Shown piece after piece: positions 16,260 to 23,894 of a stretch of DNA of 41,638 bases. The position numbers were made by a program, and so were the translations under genes. Position 1 is the first letter of the stretch, and each line of letters begins with the position of its first letter. The notes below the pieces were generated by a model that saw only the letters and a program-made list of their open reading frames with translations, was not told the DNA's origin and searched no databases. This DNA is from a virus, in IMG/VR virus record IMGVR_UViG_3300045257_000351, positions 1 through 41,638 of that record; one strand, written 5' to 3'.

Positions 16260-18490
16260 GGCATTCTCCTGCCAACCATTCCCTGGTTAGGCATTGGGGG
16301 CACACTTGCTCTAGGAATCGGAACACTCGGAGCTTGAGGCATCATAGGCCGTGGTCCTTGCGGAGCCATCGGCAGTTGATTACCAGGCATCGGAGGCTGT
16401 CCCTGCGGCGGCGGTCCTTGTTGTTGTAGTTTAGCTGCTATTTCACCAACGGCTCCCTGGTTCATGGTCGTCATTTGTTGCTGACTTGAACCCTGGTCCG
16501 CTAATCTTTTAATTAACCAATCCACACTTTCTGCCGGAAGCGTCGCTCGAACCGGACGATCTGGATTTGTAGGATCTGGTACATAGTAATCAACTTTGAT
16601 CCTTGCTCCACCACTAGGGATGAACTCCGCTTGGGCTGCTAGAATCTGTTGTTGCTTCTGAGTTTCTTGATCTTCATACAGTGAAGTCAGTTGCTGATAG
16701 TTCTGCTGAATTTGTGGGCTTAGCATTGCAAAATCTGACATTCTCTGACGTGCTACCAATCGTTGAATCATGTACGTTGAATCATCATATTTATTAGGCT
16801 GTGGCGTTCCGCCACGGTCAAGCGCTAAAATCATATTGGTCGCTGAATCATAGTTCAAAGTCATATCGGAAAATGACTCATCAAAATTACCAAAAGGCAT
16901 AGCCCTCATGAGCTTACCAATATCTTCTTTAGTCATCTGACTGCCAACATATTGAAGAGCGTGATTTATAGTGAGCTGTCTACCCATCATTGTGGTGATG
17001 TCATCGGTTAGCGGCTCAGTTTTGATAGAATATGAAAGATCTGTTGTATTCTTAAATTCAGAAATATTAACAACTTCAGCGCGTCCGATCATAGGGATTA
17101 GCATGTCTTGAGAAAAATAATTACGCGCCAAATCTAAATATGTACGGCAAAGCGTGCATAAAAATTGCTCAAATTTATCTGTGTAAATAGTAAATTTCTT
17201 TTTATCATGAACACTTTGAAACAACTGTCCAAAAGGATCCGCACCTGGGCCACCTTTTAGGATTGTATCTTCTGAAATATTTGCTACCTGATACATCTCC
17301 GCAATCTGAGATGTCATGTAAGTAAGATATTGATCTCCCGCTCGACCTGCCAGAATTGTAGGCGCCATTCCTGAATATTGGATTGAGCGCACTCCTGGAA
17401 GATGTACGCCGGTAGTGACCTTGGTTCCACTTTGGACGAGAATTTTATCATCTCCGAGTGTGACTTGATGTTCTGCAATCTTACTCGCAGCTCGATTAAG
17501 CTCAGCCTGATATGGTCTAAGTTGTTTAATAATTGATCGATGTCTTGGGGAAGTTTGGATTTCATCAAAGCCCTCATATATAATAGGGAAAATTCCAAAT
17601 GGAAGCTCGCCTTCAAATAAAATTCCACCCTCTACGGTAATGTAATAGTATCCAAGTGGATAATCCACACAAGGCTTAAAATAAAATTCCTTAAGCATAC
17701 TCATGCCTTCGGACTTCTGATAATTCTGATGATTTCCATCAAAAACTAGGAAGGTGTCATCCTTCTGTTCTTGAATCATTTTTAATTTATCTTCATCCCC
17801 TGCTACCATGGCCTTTAGCTCAGTGAGGGCTACCATTTTTCTAATGATGAAAAATTTTGACTCAAGCATAGACTTAGCAGAAGGATCACGAAGTAAATTA
17901 AAAGCAAAAAGTCGCTCGACTTGTAAATCACCAGAAAAGGCCGGAGTTTTTGAAGACACCATTTGGCCCGATTCATCCATGACCGGATTTCCACCCTCAT
18001 CCATCTCCGCCTTATAACCTAAGAATTTTCCTGCCGTAGGATTCCAAAAAAGCTTTGCTGCAACTTCGCCAAGATCTACATAATCTTTAGCAAACTGAGC
18101 TGTCTTCATTTTAAGGTTTTGTTTATGTCTCCCGTACTGCCATACAGAATCATTCAGTTGAGCTGATTTTTGATCCTGCATTTCTTTTTCATTTTGGGGG
18201 ACGACTTTGACTGAGGGGGCTTGCGAAACAATGTTGTTTACATAAGTCTTCGCAATTTTCTGTAAATGATTTTTTGTAAGACGTACTTTTTGCTCATTAG
18301 ACAAATCTTTTGAATCACGAATCCGGTTCCAATATTTTGCATTCCTTCTGGTGTAATGTTCCCCCGCAATTAGGAGAACATTTGACCTTTGTTCTGCAAA
18401 AATATCCTGGTCCGCCTGATCAGCCTCACTATAGAGTTTATTCAACTCACTAATGCTGTGCTGATTCGGCTCCTGGCCTTGATCCGTCAT
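16256..18490 (-). CDS. Portal protein (P22-like)
   Basis: 744 aa, near the length of P22 gp1 (725 aa). The N-terminus is helical (SELNKLYSEADQADQDIF), then NVLLIAGEHYTRRNAKYW and KNHLQKIAKTYVNNIV, a pattern shared by P22-type portals. The wing and stem region (residues 300-560) includes RHRSIIKQLRPYQAELNRAASK. Residues 640-744 form a Pro/Gln/Met-rich tail. The portal forms the dodecameric ring through which DNA is packaged and ejected. Its ATG lies inside the upstream 111-aa gene and its stop overlaps the scaffold start, so the head genes are translationally coupled. Confidence 0.85.
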   Translation of the reverse strand: MTDQGQEPNQHSISELNKLYSEADQADQDIFAEQRSNVLLIAGEHYTRRNAKYWNRIRDSKDLSNEQKVRLTKNHLQKIAKTYVNNIVSQAPSVKVVPQNEKEMQDQKSAQLNDSVWQYGRHKQNLKMKTAQFAKDYVDLGEVAAKLFWNPTAGKFLGYKAEMDEGGNPVMDESGQMVSSKTPAFSGDLQVERLFAFNLLRDPSAKSMLESKFFIIRKMVALTELKAMVAGDEDKLKMIQEQKDDTFLVFDGNHQNYQKSEGMSMLKEFYFKPCVDYPLGYYYITVEGGILFEGELPFGIFPIIYEGFDEIQTSPRHRSIIKQLRPYQAELNRAASKIAEHQVTLGDDKILVQSGTKVTTGVHLPGVRSIQYSGMAPTILAGRAGDQYLTYMTSQIAEMYQVANISEDTILKGGPGADPFGQLFQSVHDKKKFTIYTDKFEQFLCTLCRTYLDLARNYFSQDMLIPMIGRAEVVNISEFKNTTDLSYSIKTEPLTDDITTMMGRQLTINHALQYVGSQMTKEDIGKLMRAMPFGNFDESFSDMTLNYDSATNMILALDRGGTPQPNKYDDSTYMIQRLVARQRMSDFAMLSPQIQQNYQQLTSLYEDQETQKQQQILAAQAEFIPSGGARIKVDYYVPDPTNPDRPVRATLPAESVDWLIKRLADQGSSQQQMTTMNQGAVGEIAAKLQQQGPPPQGQPPMPGNQLPMAPQGPRPMMPQAPSVPIPRASVPPMPNQGMVGRRMP

Positions 18491-18785
18491 GCTCTAATTC
18501 CTTTTCAATCAAAAGTTGTTCGAACATCTGCGGATTCTCGAGACTCATTGTCTCAAGTTCATCATCATCTAGCTCTTTCGATGCCATCTGAAGCGCTTCC
18601 TGTTCAACTTCTTGGGTTTGAATCTCATTTGCCTTGGTTTGGCGTGATGAGGGAGTTAGAGGTAAAGACGTGGTTTTCTCACCAAAAACTACACTTAAAG
18701 CTCCGAATTTAATCTCGGAAACTCCATTTTGTTTACATTTTTCAAGGAGTTTTAAAAGATCCTTGAGCGATAAATTATCTGTCAC
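18450..18785 (-). CDS. Small conserved head-module protein, unknown function
   Basis: 111 aa starting with GTG at 18785, just after the terminase stop. The N-terminal segment LSLKDLLKLLEKCKQNGVSE with a following beta hairpin (IKFGALSVVFGE) is seen in small proteins between terminase and portal in other podoviruses. The rest is acidic and probably disordered (KELDDDELETMSLENPQM). It overlaps the portal gene by 41 nt in another frame. A role in packaging or portal assembly is suggested by position only. Confidence 0.6.
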   Translation of the reverse strand: MTDNLSLKDLLKLLEKCKQNGVSEIKFGALSVVFGEKTTSLPLTPSSRQTKANEIQTQEVEQEALQMASKELDDDELETMSLENPQMFEQLLIEKELEHDGSRPGAESAQH

Positions 18786-18788
18786 TAT

Positions 18789-20402
18789 CTAAGACTCAAG
18801 ATGCTCGTTCCAGAAGTCAAGCTCATCTTGTATGGACTCTTCCTTAGTCGCCTCATGGCCCATGAACCAGTCCCGCCTTTGCTCTGCAGGACTTTTATCC
18901 TTCAGGCCTTTTATCTCTTGAAATGTCTCTTGTGGAGCATCTTTATCCTCAATGTCTGAGAAGTCCCAAGGCACCGCATTGCATGCATAGCGCATGGCAT
19001 CACAGAGGTCGTCCTGGGCTCTACGCTTGTCGCCTGTGGAGGCAAGCGTTCTGATCTCACCAATTAACTTATCGGTCTCTGGATCACCCCGCATAACCTT
19101 AAGCATCCCTGACTTAAACAAAGTATTAAGAAGAGAGTACCCACTCACATGATCTTTGTCCGCAGGGGAGAAGGCTTCTCCTTTGGCAGACACATGTAAG
19201 AAAAATTCACGAGAAGCCCAGTCATATTTCTGAGCCATCATAGATAGCTTTCCACGAAGTTCTCTATATTTTTGGTAAATATCAGGTGAAGCTGTTGAAA
19301 TCTTGTCCCCTCGCCATGCGCGCCACACTCTTGCATGCTTGAAATCTGGACTTACTGCTATGAAAACAATAGCAGCGGGGTGGGCTTTCTCGCCCCCGGT
19401 TCCCGGATCTACACCTGAGAAGTGAAGCCAATGGCTTGGCGGCGGATGATAGTCCACTGTGTTTCTATCATAATCAAAAGAGGGGAACATTAATCCTTCA
19501 GATTTTACAAATCGCCCAAATACCCTTCGTTGAACATCTGAGTCTGTTGGGCACTTGGCAATGACTCGCTTAATCTTCTCTGGTGTCCAATGAGAAGGTG
19601 TACCATCTTCATATTCTAAACAGTCATATAGGGAAACTGTTCTCTTCCATGCATTAGGATAGCGCTCATCCGTTTTGTTTGCAGGTTCCATGGTTTGTTC
19701 CCAATAGAGCTGCCCTAATGTAGCTGTGAAAACCATGTGAAAATATCCATCGCTAGAATTAAGACGCGCTTGTAACTCTGGCACTAATTCTACAGGCAAT
19801 TCTTCGTCACAATGCACTGCGTAAACCGTTCCCGATTGGAGATCCTTTACCTTCTGCGAATAGGTCTTAAAATAGATTGTCACTCCACTATTGAATTCAA
19901 TCTTCTTGATGTTACCTTTATCATACACTGCGTTCCATCCATAAATAGGATCGTCTTTATACTTACCCTTCGGCATAAAGATCGGCTCCCATTTTGTCTC
20001 AAACTCAGTTTGAGCAACATCAATGGTAGGGTAGAAATACCAAAACTGGTTGGGTGCTTGGCCTGGTCCCAGGCTTGGCCAAAGCTTTGGCCATAAACTT
20101 TTCTCAGTCGCCCAATGAATCGCTTTTCTAATTTGCGTACTAGATTTTGAAATTTGATTGGCGGCACATAGGAAATTTTCCCGGTTAGTACTTTCAAAAA
20201 ATTCACGTGCCCACTTGTACCATTTAAAGCCATACAAGTGAGGCAAGCCCTCAACTAGTTCAAGCTGCATCTTCATGAGCTCAAGCTGACGCTTTTGTAA
20301 TCTAAAAATCTCAGCCTCAGTTAGGGGAGCTTGCACTTTTTCTGCAGGCTTTGTTTCTGCTGGTACTTTAAGTACCGCCTCTTTCTTCTTACTCGGTCTC
20401 AT
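18789..20402 (-). CDS. terL: Terminase large subunit
   Basis: 537 aa DNA-packaging motor. The ATPase site is AANQISKSS at residues 80-88, a Walker A in which Ser85 replaces the usual Gly before Lys86. Walker B is VYAVHCDEE with D199-E201. The RNase H-like nuclease starts with HFSGVDPGTGGEKAHP (catalytic Asp near residue 334) and ends with DDLCDAMRYACNAV. The first 50 residues are Lys-rich and helical. It overlaps the upstream putative TerS by 14 nt. It cuts concatemeric DNA and drives it through the portal. Identification is secure; headful versus cohesive-end packaging cannot be decided here. Confidence 0.93.
   Translation of the reverse strand: MRPSKKKEAVLKVPAETKPAEKVQAPLTEAEIFRLQKRQLELMKMQLELVEGLPHLYGFKWYKWAREFFESTNRENFLCAANQISKSSTQIRKAIHWATEKSLWPKLWPSLGPGQAPNQFWYFYPTIDVAQTEFETKWEPIFMPKGKYKDDPIYGWNAVYDKGNIKKIEFNSGVTIYFKTYSQKVKDLQSGTVYAVHCDEELPVELVPELQARLNSSDGYFHMVFTATLGQLYWEQTMEPANKTDERYPNAWKRTVSLYDCLEYEDGTPSHWTPEKIKRVIAKCPTDSDVQRRVFGRFVKSEGLMFPSFDYDRNTVDYHPPPSHWLHFSGVDPGTGGEKAHPAAIVFIAVSPDFKHARVWRAWRGDKISTASPDIYQKYRELRGKLSMMAQKYDWASREFFLHVSAKGEAFSPADKDHVSGYSLLNTLFKSGMLKVMRGDPETDKLIGEIRTLASTGDKRRAQDDLCDAMRYACNAVPWDFSDIEDKDAPQETFQEIKGLKDKSPAEQRRDWFMGHEATKEESIQDELDFWNEHLES
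18855..18875 (+). repeat. Heptamer array in terL 3' end
   Basis: Plus strand reads ATGGCCC, ATGAACC, AGTCCCG in 7-nt phase within the terminase gene. Confidence 0.55.
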
Positions 20403-21054
20403 CTGGAACCTTATGAGTTAGCTGCGGAGCCTGGCTCATCTCTAGTCTTGCTCTGATATCGTCTAGCTCTTTTATCAGATCCTTACTTCCAAGCTCATTA
20501 TGGTGAACATGCGCATGCAAATTCTTTTGCTCAATCCTCTGAAGAGGGGAGCCATGAACCCTGGCATCTAAGAACTTCACCACCTGAAATATCTGGTTCG
20601 CAACCCCTGACTGATAAACACCTTTTTTATCAAACATTGGCGCCTTCAATATCTCTTCCCTCAATCTTCGAAGACCAAACTCCAGAGACTCTGCAGCCAA
20701 CAAATCATAATTAGGGGGAGGGGTGAGAAACCAACAAAACATGTCCGGCTTCTCAACAACCTCTTTGTAAAAATATTGCCTAGAACATAAGCCATCGACC
20801 AAAGTCATAACGTGAATGACTTCATGCCCATGGTTCACGGCATGCTGATACATGGTCCAAAATTTCTTCCTAAGTAAATGCTCAAGCAGCGTTGGATCTA
20901 CCTGCTTTTCTAGTTCTTTGGTAGGAACTGCCCAGAGTTCCTCTGGTATTGCATGAGCCCTGCGTTTTAGGGCGGGTGTCAATAATTCAATTTGAGTGCG
21001 TTTACCAGACTCTTCATCAAATTCCATAGCCATTGGGGAAATATCTTTTTCCAT
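20389..21054 (-). CDS. Putative terminase small subunit
   Basis: 221 aa, mostly helical, directly upstream of and overlapping TerL. The segment QIFQVVKFLDARVHGSPLQRIEQ (residues 153-175) matches a pattern common in proteins preceding TerL in podoviruses. The C-terminal KDLIKELDDIRARLEM is a probable oligomerisation helix. The ATG at 21054 has a poor ribosome site and lies inside the HNH gene, so the real start may be downstream. There is no clear helix-turn-helix. Assignment rests mainly on position. Confidence 0.6.
   Translation of the reverse strand: MEKDISPMAMEFDEESGKRTQIELLTPALKRRAHAIPEELWAVPTKELEKQVDPTLLEHLLRKKFWTMYQHAVNHGHEVIHVMTLVDGLCSRQYFYKEVVEKPDMFCWFLTPPPNYDLLAAESLEFGLRRLREEILKAPMFDKKGVYQSGVANQIFQVVKFLDARVHGSPLQRIEQKNLHAHVHHNELGSKDLIKELDDIRARLEMSQAPQLTHKVPDETE
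20547..20567 (+). repeat. Heptamer array in TerS gene
   Basis: Plus strand reads GGGAGCC, ATGAACC, CTGGCAT in 7-nt phase, inside the putative TerS coding region. A second short array (ATGCC, GTGAACC, ATGGGC, minus strand) is at 20825-20845. Confidence 0.6.
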
Positions 21055-21518
21055 AGCTTAGGATTTCGCGGCTCATGGTTCACTGTCAATGGAATAGGGG
21101 AGATTGGGGCTCTAAGACTGGACTTTTTTTCGTGATACTTATCGCGGGCTGACTTTGCATGGCACTGCCGACACCGAAAGTCCCAATATCCCTTCACCCT
21201 TCGCCAGTTCTCAACGTCTAGGGGCTTGGTCTGCTTACAACTCCTACAAGGCTTTTGCTCAATACCGTTTTCAGCAACGAAACAACCTGAGTGCCTACGC
21301 TTATGCTCCTCAGGAGAAAGACACTCCAAGTTCTCTAGCCGGTTATCACTTCTTATGCCATTTATATGATGAACCTGATAGGTAGGGGGAATCTCACCGT
21401 GAGTTTCCATCCACACTAGACGATGCTCTTTGTAGACGCGGCCATTCTTTTGAACAGTAACGTAACCATCGACCTTGGGCTGCCGTTTACCGTTTACCAT
21501 CCTTGGTCTGCGGTTCAT
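20979..21518 (-). CDS. HNH endonuclease with C-terminal Cys pairs
   Basis: 179 aa. The HNH core is EHRLVWMETHGEIP, then QVHHINGIRSDNR with H50-H51, N53 and N59, then LENLECLSPEEHKRRH with H72, fitting an HNH_3-type nuclease. CRSC (91-94) and a later CRQC form a zinc ribbon. It is the first gene of the late arm, upstream of the terminases, where HNH proteins assist packaging or act as homing nucleases. I use the ATG at 21518 rather than the TTG one codon earlier. That ATG begins the heptamer ATGAACC. Its last 76 nt overlap the putative TerS in another frame. Confidence 0.85.
   Translation of the reverse strand: MNRRPRMVNGKRQPKVDGYVTVQKNGRVYKEHRLVWMETHGEIPPTYQVHHINGIRSDNRLENLECLSPEEHKRRHSGCFVAENGIEQKPCRSCKQTKPLDVENWRRVKGYWDFRCRQCHAKSARDKYHEKKSSLRAPISPIPLTVNHEPRNPKLWKKIFPQWLWNLMKSLVNALKLNY
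21063..21090 (-). repeat. Heptamer array in HNH coding end
   Basis: Minus strand reads GTGAACC then ATGAGCC in direct 7-nt phase, preceded by an ATTGACA unit and followed by GCGAAAT. It encodes the NHEP segment of the HNH protein tail. Confidence 0.75.
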
Positions 21519-21595
21519 CAAAACATGGTAAGCATAAAGGTTAAAAAATTCAAAATTTTTTTAAAATTTAAAGGTCGTGGTCACATTAACAGTTA

Positions 21596-21616
21596 ATGAA
21601 CCATGGCCCATACCCC
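21596..21616 (+). repeat. Noncoding heptamer array
   Basis: ATGAACC, ATGGCCC, ATACCCC in perfect 7-nt phase in the noncoding control region. Confidence 0.7.
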
Positions 21617-21636
21617 CCGTTAAATGAGAGTTCATT

Positions 21637-21657
21637 TCGAGCCGTCGATCATGACCC
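21637..21657 (+). repeat. Noncoding heptamer array
   Basis: TCGAGCC, GTCGATC, ATGACCC in 7-nt phase, a more degenerate copy. Confidence 0.6.
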
Positions 21658-21736
21658 ATCAATAAAAACCAACGGTCCAAAAACCTTGTCTATATATTAG
21701 TGCGGTTTGATTCGTGGATTTTGGTTTGTGGGGAAT

Positions 21737-21750
21737 GGTTCACGGCTCAG
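21737..21750 (-). repeat. Noncoding heptamer array, inverted
   Basis: Minus strand reads CTGAGCC, GTGAACC in 7-nt phase, opposite in orientation to the arrays at 21596 and 21637. Confidence 0.7.
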
Positions 21751-21761
21751 GCGCTTAGGGG

Positions 21762-21776
21762 TGCTGCTCAGCAGCA
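21762..21776. promoter_or_regulatory. Perfect 15-nt palindrome
   Basis: TGCTGCT-C-AGCAGCA, two 7-bp arms around one base, in the noncoding region between two heptamer arrays. It could be a dimeric repressor or replication protein site. Confidence 0.5.
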
Positions 21777-21793
21777 TGGGATTTTTGACTTGC

Positions 21794-21814
21794 GGCTCAT
21801 GGACCTTGGTCAAC
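21794..21814 (-). repeat. Noncoding heptamer array, inverted
   Basis: Minus strand reads GTTGACC, AAGGTCC, ATGAGCC in 7-nt phase. Confidence 0.65.
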
Positions 21815-21849
21815 GTGCAATGTATCATTTTGGAATTGGTTTGACTATT

Positions 21850-21864
21850 TTCTCAACATGAGAA
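21850..21864. promoter_or_regulatory. Inverted repeat, possible operator
   Basis: TTCTC-AACAT-GAGAA lies just upstream of the rightward promoter-like sequence and right after a TTGACT hexamer (21841-21846). Confidence 0.35.
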
Positions 21865-21880
21865 TCTATTTATAAAATAC

Positions 21881-21907
21881 TTGCAAAATGCTATTAAGTT
21901 TTATATT
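21881..21907 (+). promoter_or_regulatory. Candidate sigma70 promoter for 21970 operon
   Basis: TTGCAA and TATATT are separated by 15 nt, 63 nt upstream of the first rightward gene, in an AT-rich setting. The spacing is slightly short. An alternative -35 (TTGACT at 21841) has no good -10 partner. Confidence 0.45.
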
Positions 21908-21929
21908 CTGTTACCGATAAGTTAATTGT

Positions 21930-21949
21930 TCGATGAAATCACTCATCGA
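21930..21949 (+). promoter_or_regulatory. 5' leader hairpin / inverted repeat
   Basis: TCGATGA-AATCAC-TCATCGA is a perfect 7-bp stem with a 6-nt loop, in the leader just before the AAGGAG of the first small gene. It may be an operator or an mRNA-protecting hairpin. Confidence 0.5.
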
Positions 21950-21969
21950 CTTCTCTAAGGAGATTCAAA

Positions 21970-22314
21970 ATGTATATTCAGGAAAGCGTCCTTAATCTAA
22001 TCATAAGTAAGTGTACAATTGAATATTCAGGCACACACAATCCAGATCCTAAGCATCCGCTGTGGGAGCGCAGAGCGTGTTGGAGGGTATTCGTGCCTAA
22101 TTATGGGTTCGCTTGCAAAATCACTACACCAGTCACAAGCCTCAACTCAACTAAAAAAACCTTAGACAAGCTTTTTAAAGCAGAGCTGCGCAAACGAATT
22201 GAGGCAATTCAGGAAACTTGCACAACAGATCATTCTGGAATGGTTGTGGTCTTCACAATTGATCTGCATTCAATACGATCAATTTTGAAGTGTGTGGAGG
22301 GTTCATATGTCTAA
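21970..22314 (+). CDS. Small early-type protein, unknown function
   Basis: 114 aa behind an AAGGAG ribosome site. It is the first gene right of the control region. It is a mixed alpha/beta protein with WERRACWRVFVPNYGF and a Lys-rich helix (STKKTLDKLFKAELRKRIEA). There is no membrane segment and no recognised domain. It overlaps the next small ORF by 8 nt. First position after the control region suggests immediate expression and perhaps host takeover, which is inference. Confidence 0.75.
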   Translation: MYIQESVLNLIISKCTIEYSGTHNPDPKHPLWERRACWRVFVPNYGFACKITTPVTSLNSTKKTLDKLFKAELRKRIEAIQETCTTDHSGMVVVFTIDLHSIRSILKCVEGSYV

Positions 22315-22459
22315 TCAATATTGGGTCATTTCGACAGAGCCACTGAAAAACATACTGGAGCTGCAGTGCAAACGTACAGGGAAAATAATCTACTTTCACC
22401 CGAGCGTTGCAATTCAGAGCTTCAAGCGTGGTCAAACTATAACTTTGGAAGGGAACTAA
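22307..22459 (+). CDS. 50-aa early-type protein, unknown
   Basis: GGAGG precedes ATG at 22307, which overlaps the previous gene by 8 nt. Visible segments are SNQYWVIST and RTGKIIYFHPSVAI. It is a small basic protein with no known motif. The good ribosome site and coupling support it. Confidence 0.6.
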   Translation: MSNQYWVISTEPLKNILELQCKRTGKIIYFHPSVAIQSFKRGQTITLEGN

Positions 22460-22460
22460 T

Positions 22461-22583
22461 ATGAAACTTGATCAAAACATTTTGAATATGCACCACGCAA
22501 TAATTCGGCTCGAAGCCCAAGGTTATTGGGGCCTAGCTCTTAGCATGAGGAAAATTTTACAAGCCTACATTGAGGGGACCTAA
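22461..22583 (+). CDS. 40-aa early-type protein, unknown
   Basis: ATG at 22461 follows the previous stop by one base with AGGGAAC upstream. The stop overlaps the next start (TAATG). It appears to be a single helical peptide (NMHHAIIRLEAQGYWGLALS). Function is unknown. Confidence 0.55.
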   Translation: MKLDQNILNMHHAIIRLEAQGYWGLALSMRKILQAYIEGT

Positions 22584-22897
22584 TGGAAGTTCACAAATAT
22601 AAACTCTCAAGATTGTATTTCAAACATATTCATAAGACGGAACTTAAAGACCGTGGCGTGACTGCGGAAGAACTCGCGAAGGCACTAGAGGACAACGGGT
22701 TTATTCAAATACTACATGACGGGACTTATATTGAATTGCAGAAGCATTTTGACCCGGATGAAAAAGCTGAATACTTCAAAACGATTTGGAGTGTTGGTAC
22801 TACTCGTCGAACTTTAGGACTTTTCGTACTTTTTGTCCATCTACATTGGATGGGCTTGGAGGCAGTCCATGGTCTTGTGAAGGATTATTGGTCTTAA
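22583..22897 (+). CDS. Small protein with hydrophobic C-terminus, unknown
   Basis: 104 aa, coupled to the preceding gene by TAATG with GAGGGGACC upstream. Residues 1-72 are a charged alpha/beta domain (TAEELAKALEDNGFIQIL, HDGTYIELQKHF). Residues 76-100 are hydrophobic (TLGLFVLFVHLHWMGLEAV) and may anchor the protein in a membrane. An antisense 64-aa frame overlaps this hydrophobic region but lacks a ribosome site. Function is unknown. Confidence 0.6.
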   Translation: MEVHKYKLSRLYFKHIHKTELKDRGVTAEELAKALEDNGFIQILHDGTYIELQKHFDPDEKAEYFKTIWSVGTTRRTLGLFVLFVHLHWMGLEAVHGLVKDYWS

Positions 22898-23010
22898 GGG
22901 GAGATCCTGGAGGCAGGAATGTGTTTAAGAGATCCTGACCTTTTTGTCCAACGAGATCCCAAATACCCGGCTCTGGTTTTTTTACATCACCCATACACTT
23001 GGAGGTTATC

Positions 23011-23283
23011 TTGAAACATTTAAAACGTGCAAGTCTTGTTTTGATACTTTTAGCTATGCTCTATGGAGCCTTCTATCAAGGGGCATTGTTTGGAATACGA
23101 GGGGAGCACAATGCGCTACTTTGGCAGGCGCTGTCCGAAGGTGTCCCCGTTCATCGGCTTGGCACCAGAAAAGAGCAGGTGGAGTCTTATGAAAAAGAGC
23201 GATGGCTTCCAGCAAAGCAGAACGAAGGGGACTTTGCGGTTAAGGAAAAAGAGCTAAGATTGAGCTATTTTGATCAAAAATAA
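23011..23283 (+). CDS. Single-pass membrane protein, possible inner-membrane spanin
   Basis: 90 aa. I choose TTG at 23011 because GGAGG lies 5 nt upstream. A longer TTG start at 22999 would include the ribosome site. Residues 1-7 are basic, residues 8-26 form a membrane helix (SLVLILLAMLYGAFYQG), and the rest is charged and probably periplasmic (TRKEQVESYEKERWL, FAVKEKELRL). The next gene is a lipoprotein, so the pair resembles a two-gene spanin, but the coiled coil is weak and the endolysin is elsewhere. Confidence 0.6.
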   Translation: MKHLKRASLVLILLAMLYGAFYQGALFGIRGEHNALLWQALSEGVPVHRLGTRKEQVESYEKERWLPAKQNEGDFAVKEKELRLSYFDQK

Positions 23284-23342
23284 GGTATTTTTAGCAGTTT
23301 TTAAAGGAATTGACTGAATTTTAACCAAAAAGTGAGGTTTTT

Positions 23343-23609
23343 ATGAAACAACCAATACTGATCATTTTTACACTTATCATGTTAGCCGCTTCCCTTTCGG
23401 CCTGCTCTTCAGCACCTAAAAAGGGCTTCGAGATGCCAATTGCACTGCAAGAGACCTTGAGAGGTGGGGCTTTGAAGGGCCTGGAAAGCGCTGACAGCCC
23501 GATCCTAGGCATGCCTAACCAAAACGATAGGGTAAGCCATGTTTGCAGGTCTCAGCCAATCTACACGCTTGAAGGCTACTTCATACGCACCGACGTTGAG
23601 TGCTTCTAG
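23343..23609 (+). CDS. Small lipoprotein, possible outer-membrane spanin
   Basis: 88 aa with GTGAGG before ATG. The signal peptide has a hydrophobic core (ILIIFTLIMLAA) ending in the lipobox LSAC, with Cys21 the likely lipidated residue. The mature part is about 68 aa and ends with HVCRSQPIYTLEGYFIRTDVECF, whose two cysteines may pair. An o-spanin role is possible because a membrane protein gene precedes it. A host surface-exclusion lipoprotein is another option. Confidence 0.65.
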   Translation: MKQPILIIFTLIMLAASLSACSSAPKKGFEMPIALQETLRGGALKGLESADSPILGMPNQNDRVSHVCRSQPIYTLEGYFIRTDVECF

Positions 23610-23639
23610 TGGGAGTGCTCATACAATGAGATAGTAGGA

Positions 23640-23894
23640 CTATTCAGAAGCTAGCTCTTTATATTGTGCATACTCTTCCCATGTGGGAAATCTATAAAGG
23701 GCTAGATCTGGATCTCCACAAAGCCACACGTTTAAGGGGGCCCTAAAAGGTTTGGTGTCTTTAAAAAAGCGCAGTAATCCATCGTCGCCTTCGGGCATTA
23801 ATTTTTGCCGAGAACCGTCCGTCAGAATATACACAAACTTTGGGGAACTATCGTCTGAAACATTCAGAACAGAAATAACGCGACGCTCACTCAT
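23640..23894 (-). CDS. 84-aa protein of the leftward replication operon, unknown
   Basis: I choose ATG at 23894 because GAGG lies 6 nt upstream. An upstream GTG at 23906 would place the start before the ribosome site. The protein is acidic and globular-looking: beta strands RRVISVLNV and KFVYILTDGSRQKLM, then LRFFKDTKPF and a C-terminal TWEEYAQYKELAS helix. It ends convergently with the lipoprotein gene. It lies downstream of the SF3 helicase across an AT-rich noncoding stretch and may have its own promoter there. Confidence 0.65.
   Translation of the reverse strand: MSERRVISVLNVSDDSSPKFVYILTDGSRQKLMPEGDDGLLRFFKDTKPFRAPLNVWLCGDPDLALYRFPTWEEYAQYKELASE

Larger units (their letters stand above)
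21519..21969. promoter_or_regulatory. 451-bp noncoding divergent control region
   Basis: There is no credible ORF here. The region separates leftward late genes from rightward small genes. It contains an A/T-rich stretch at 21531-21575, four heptamer arrays (21596, 21637, 21737, 21794), a perfect 15-nt palindrome (21762-21776), a short inverted repeat (21850-21864), a promoter-like pair (21881-21907) and a leader hairpin (21930-21949). I see no convincing leftward promoter. It is a candidate for early/late switching and possibly replication initiation. Confidence 0.7.

Noticed and set aside
17314-17628. Leftward 104-aa ORF inside the portal
   Set aside because: Alternative frame of the portal, with no ribosome site or motif.
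22800-22994. Antisense 64-aa ORF with a Pro-rich product
   Set aside because: It has no ribosome site (CCTCC-type sequence precedes it), opposes the small-gene operon and overlaps the end of the coupled 104-aa gene.
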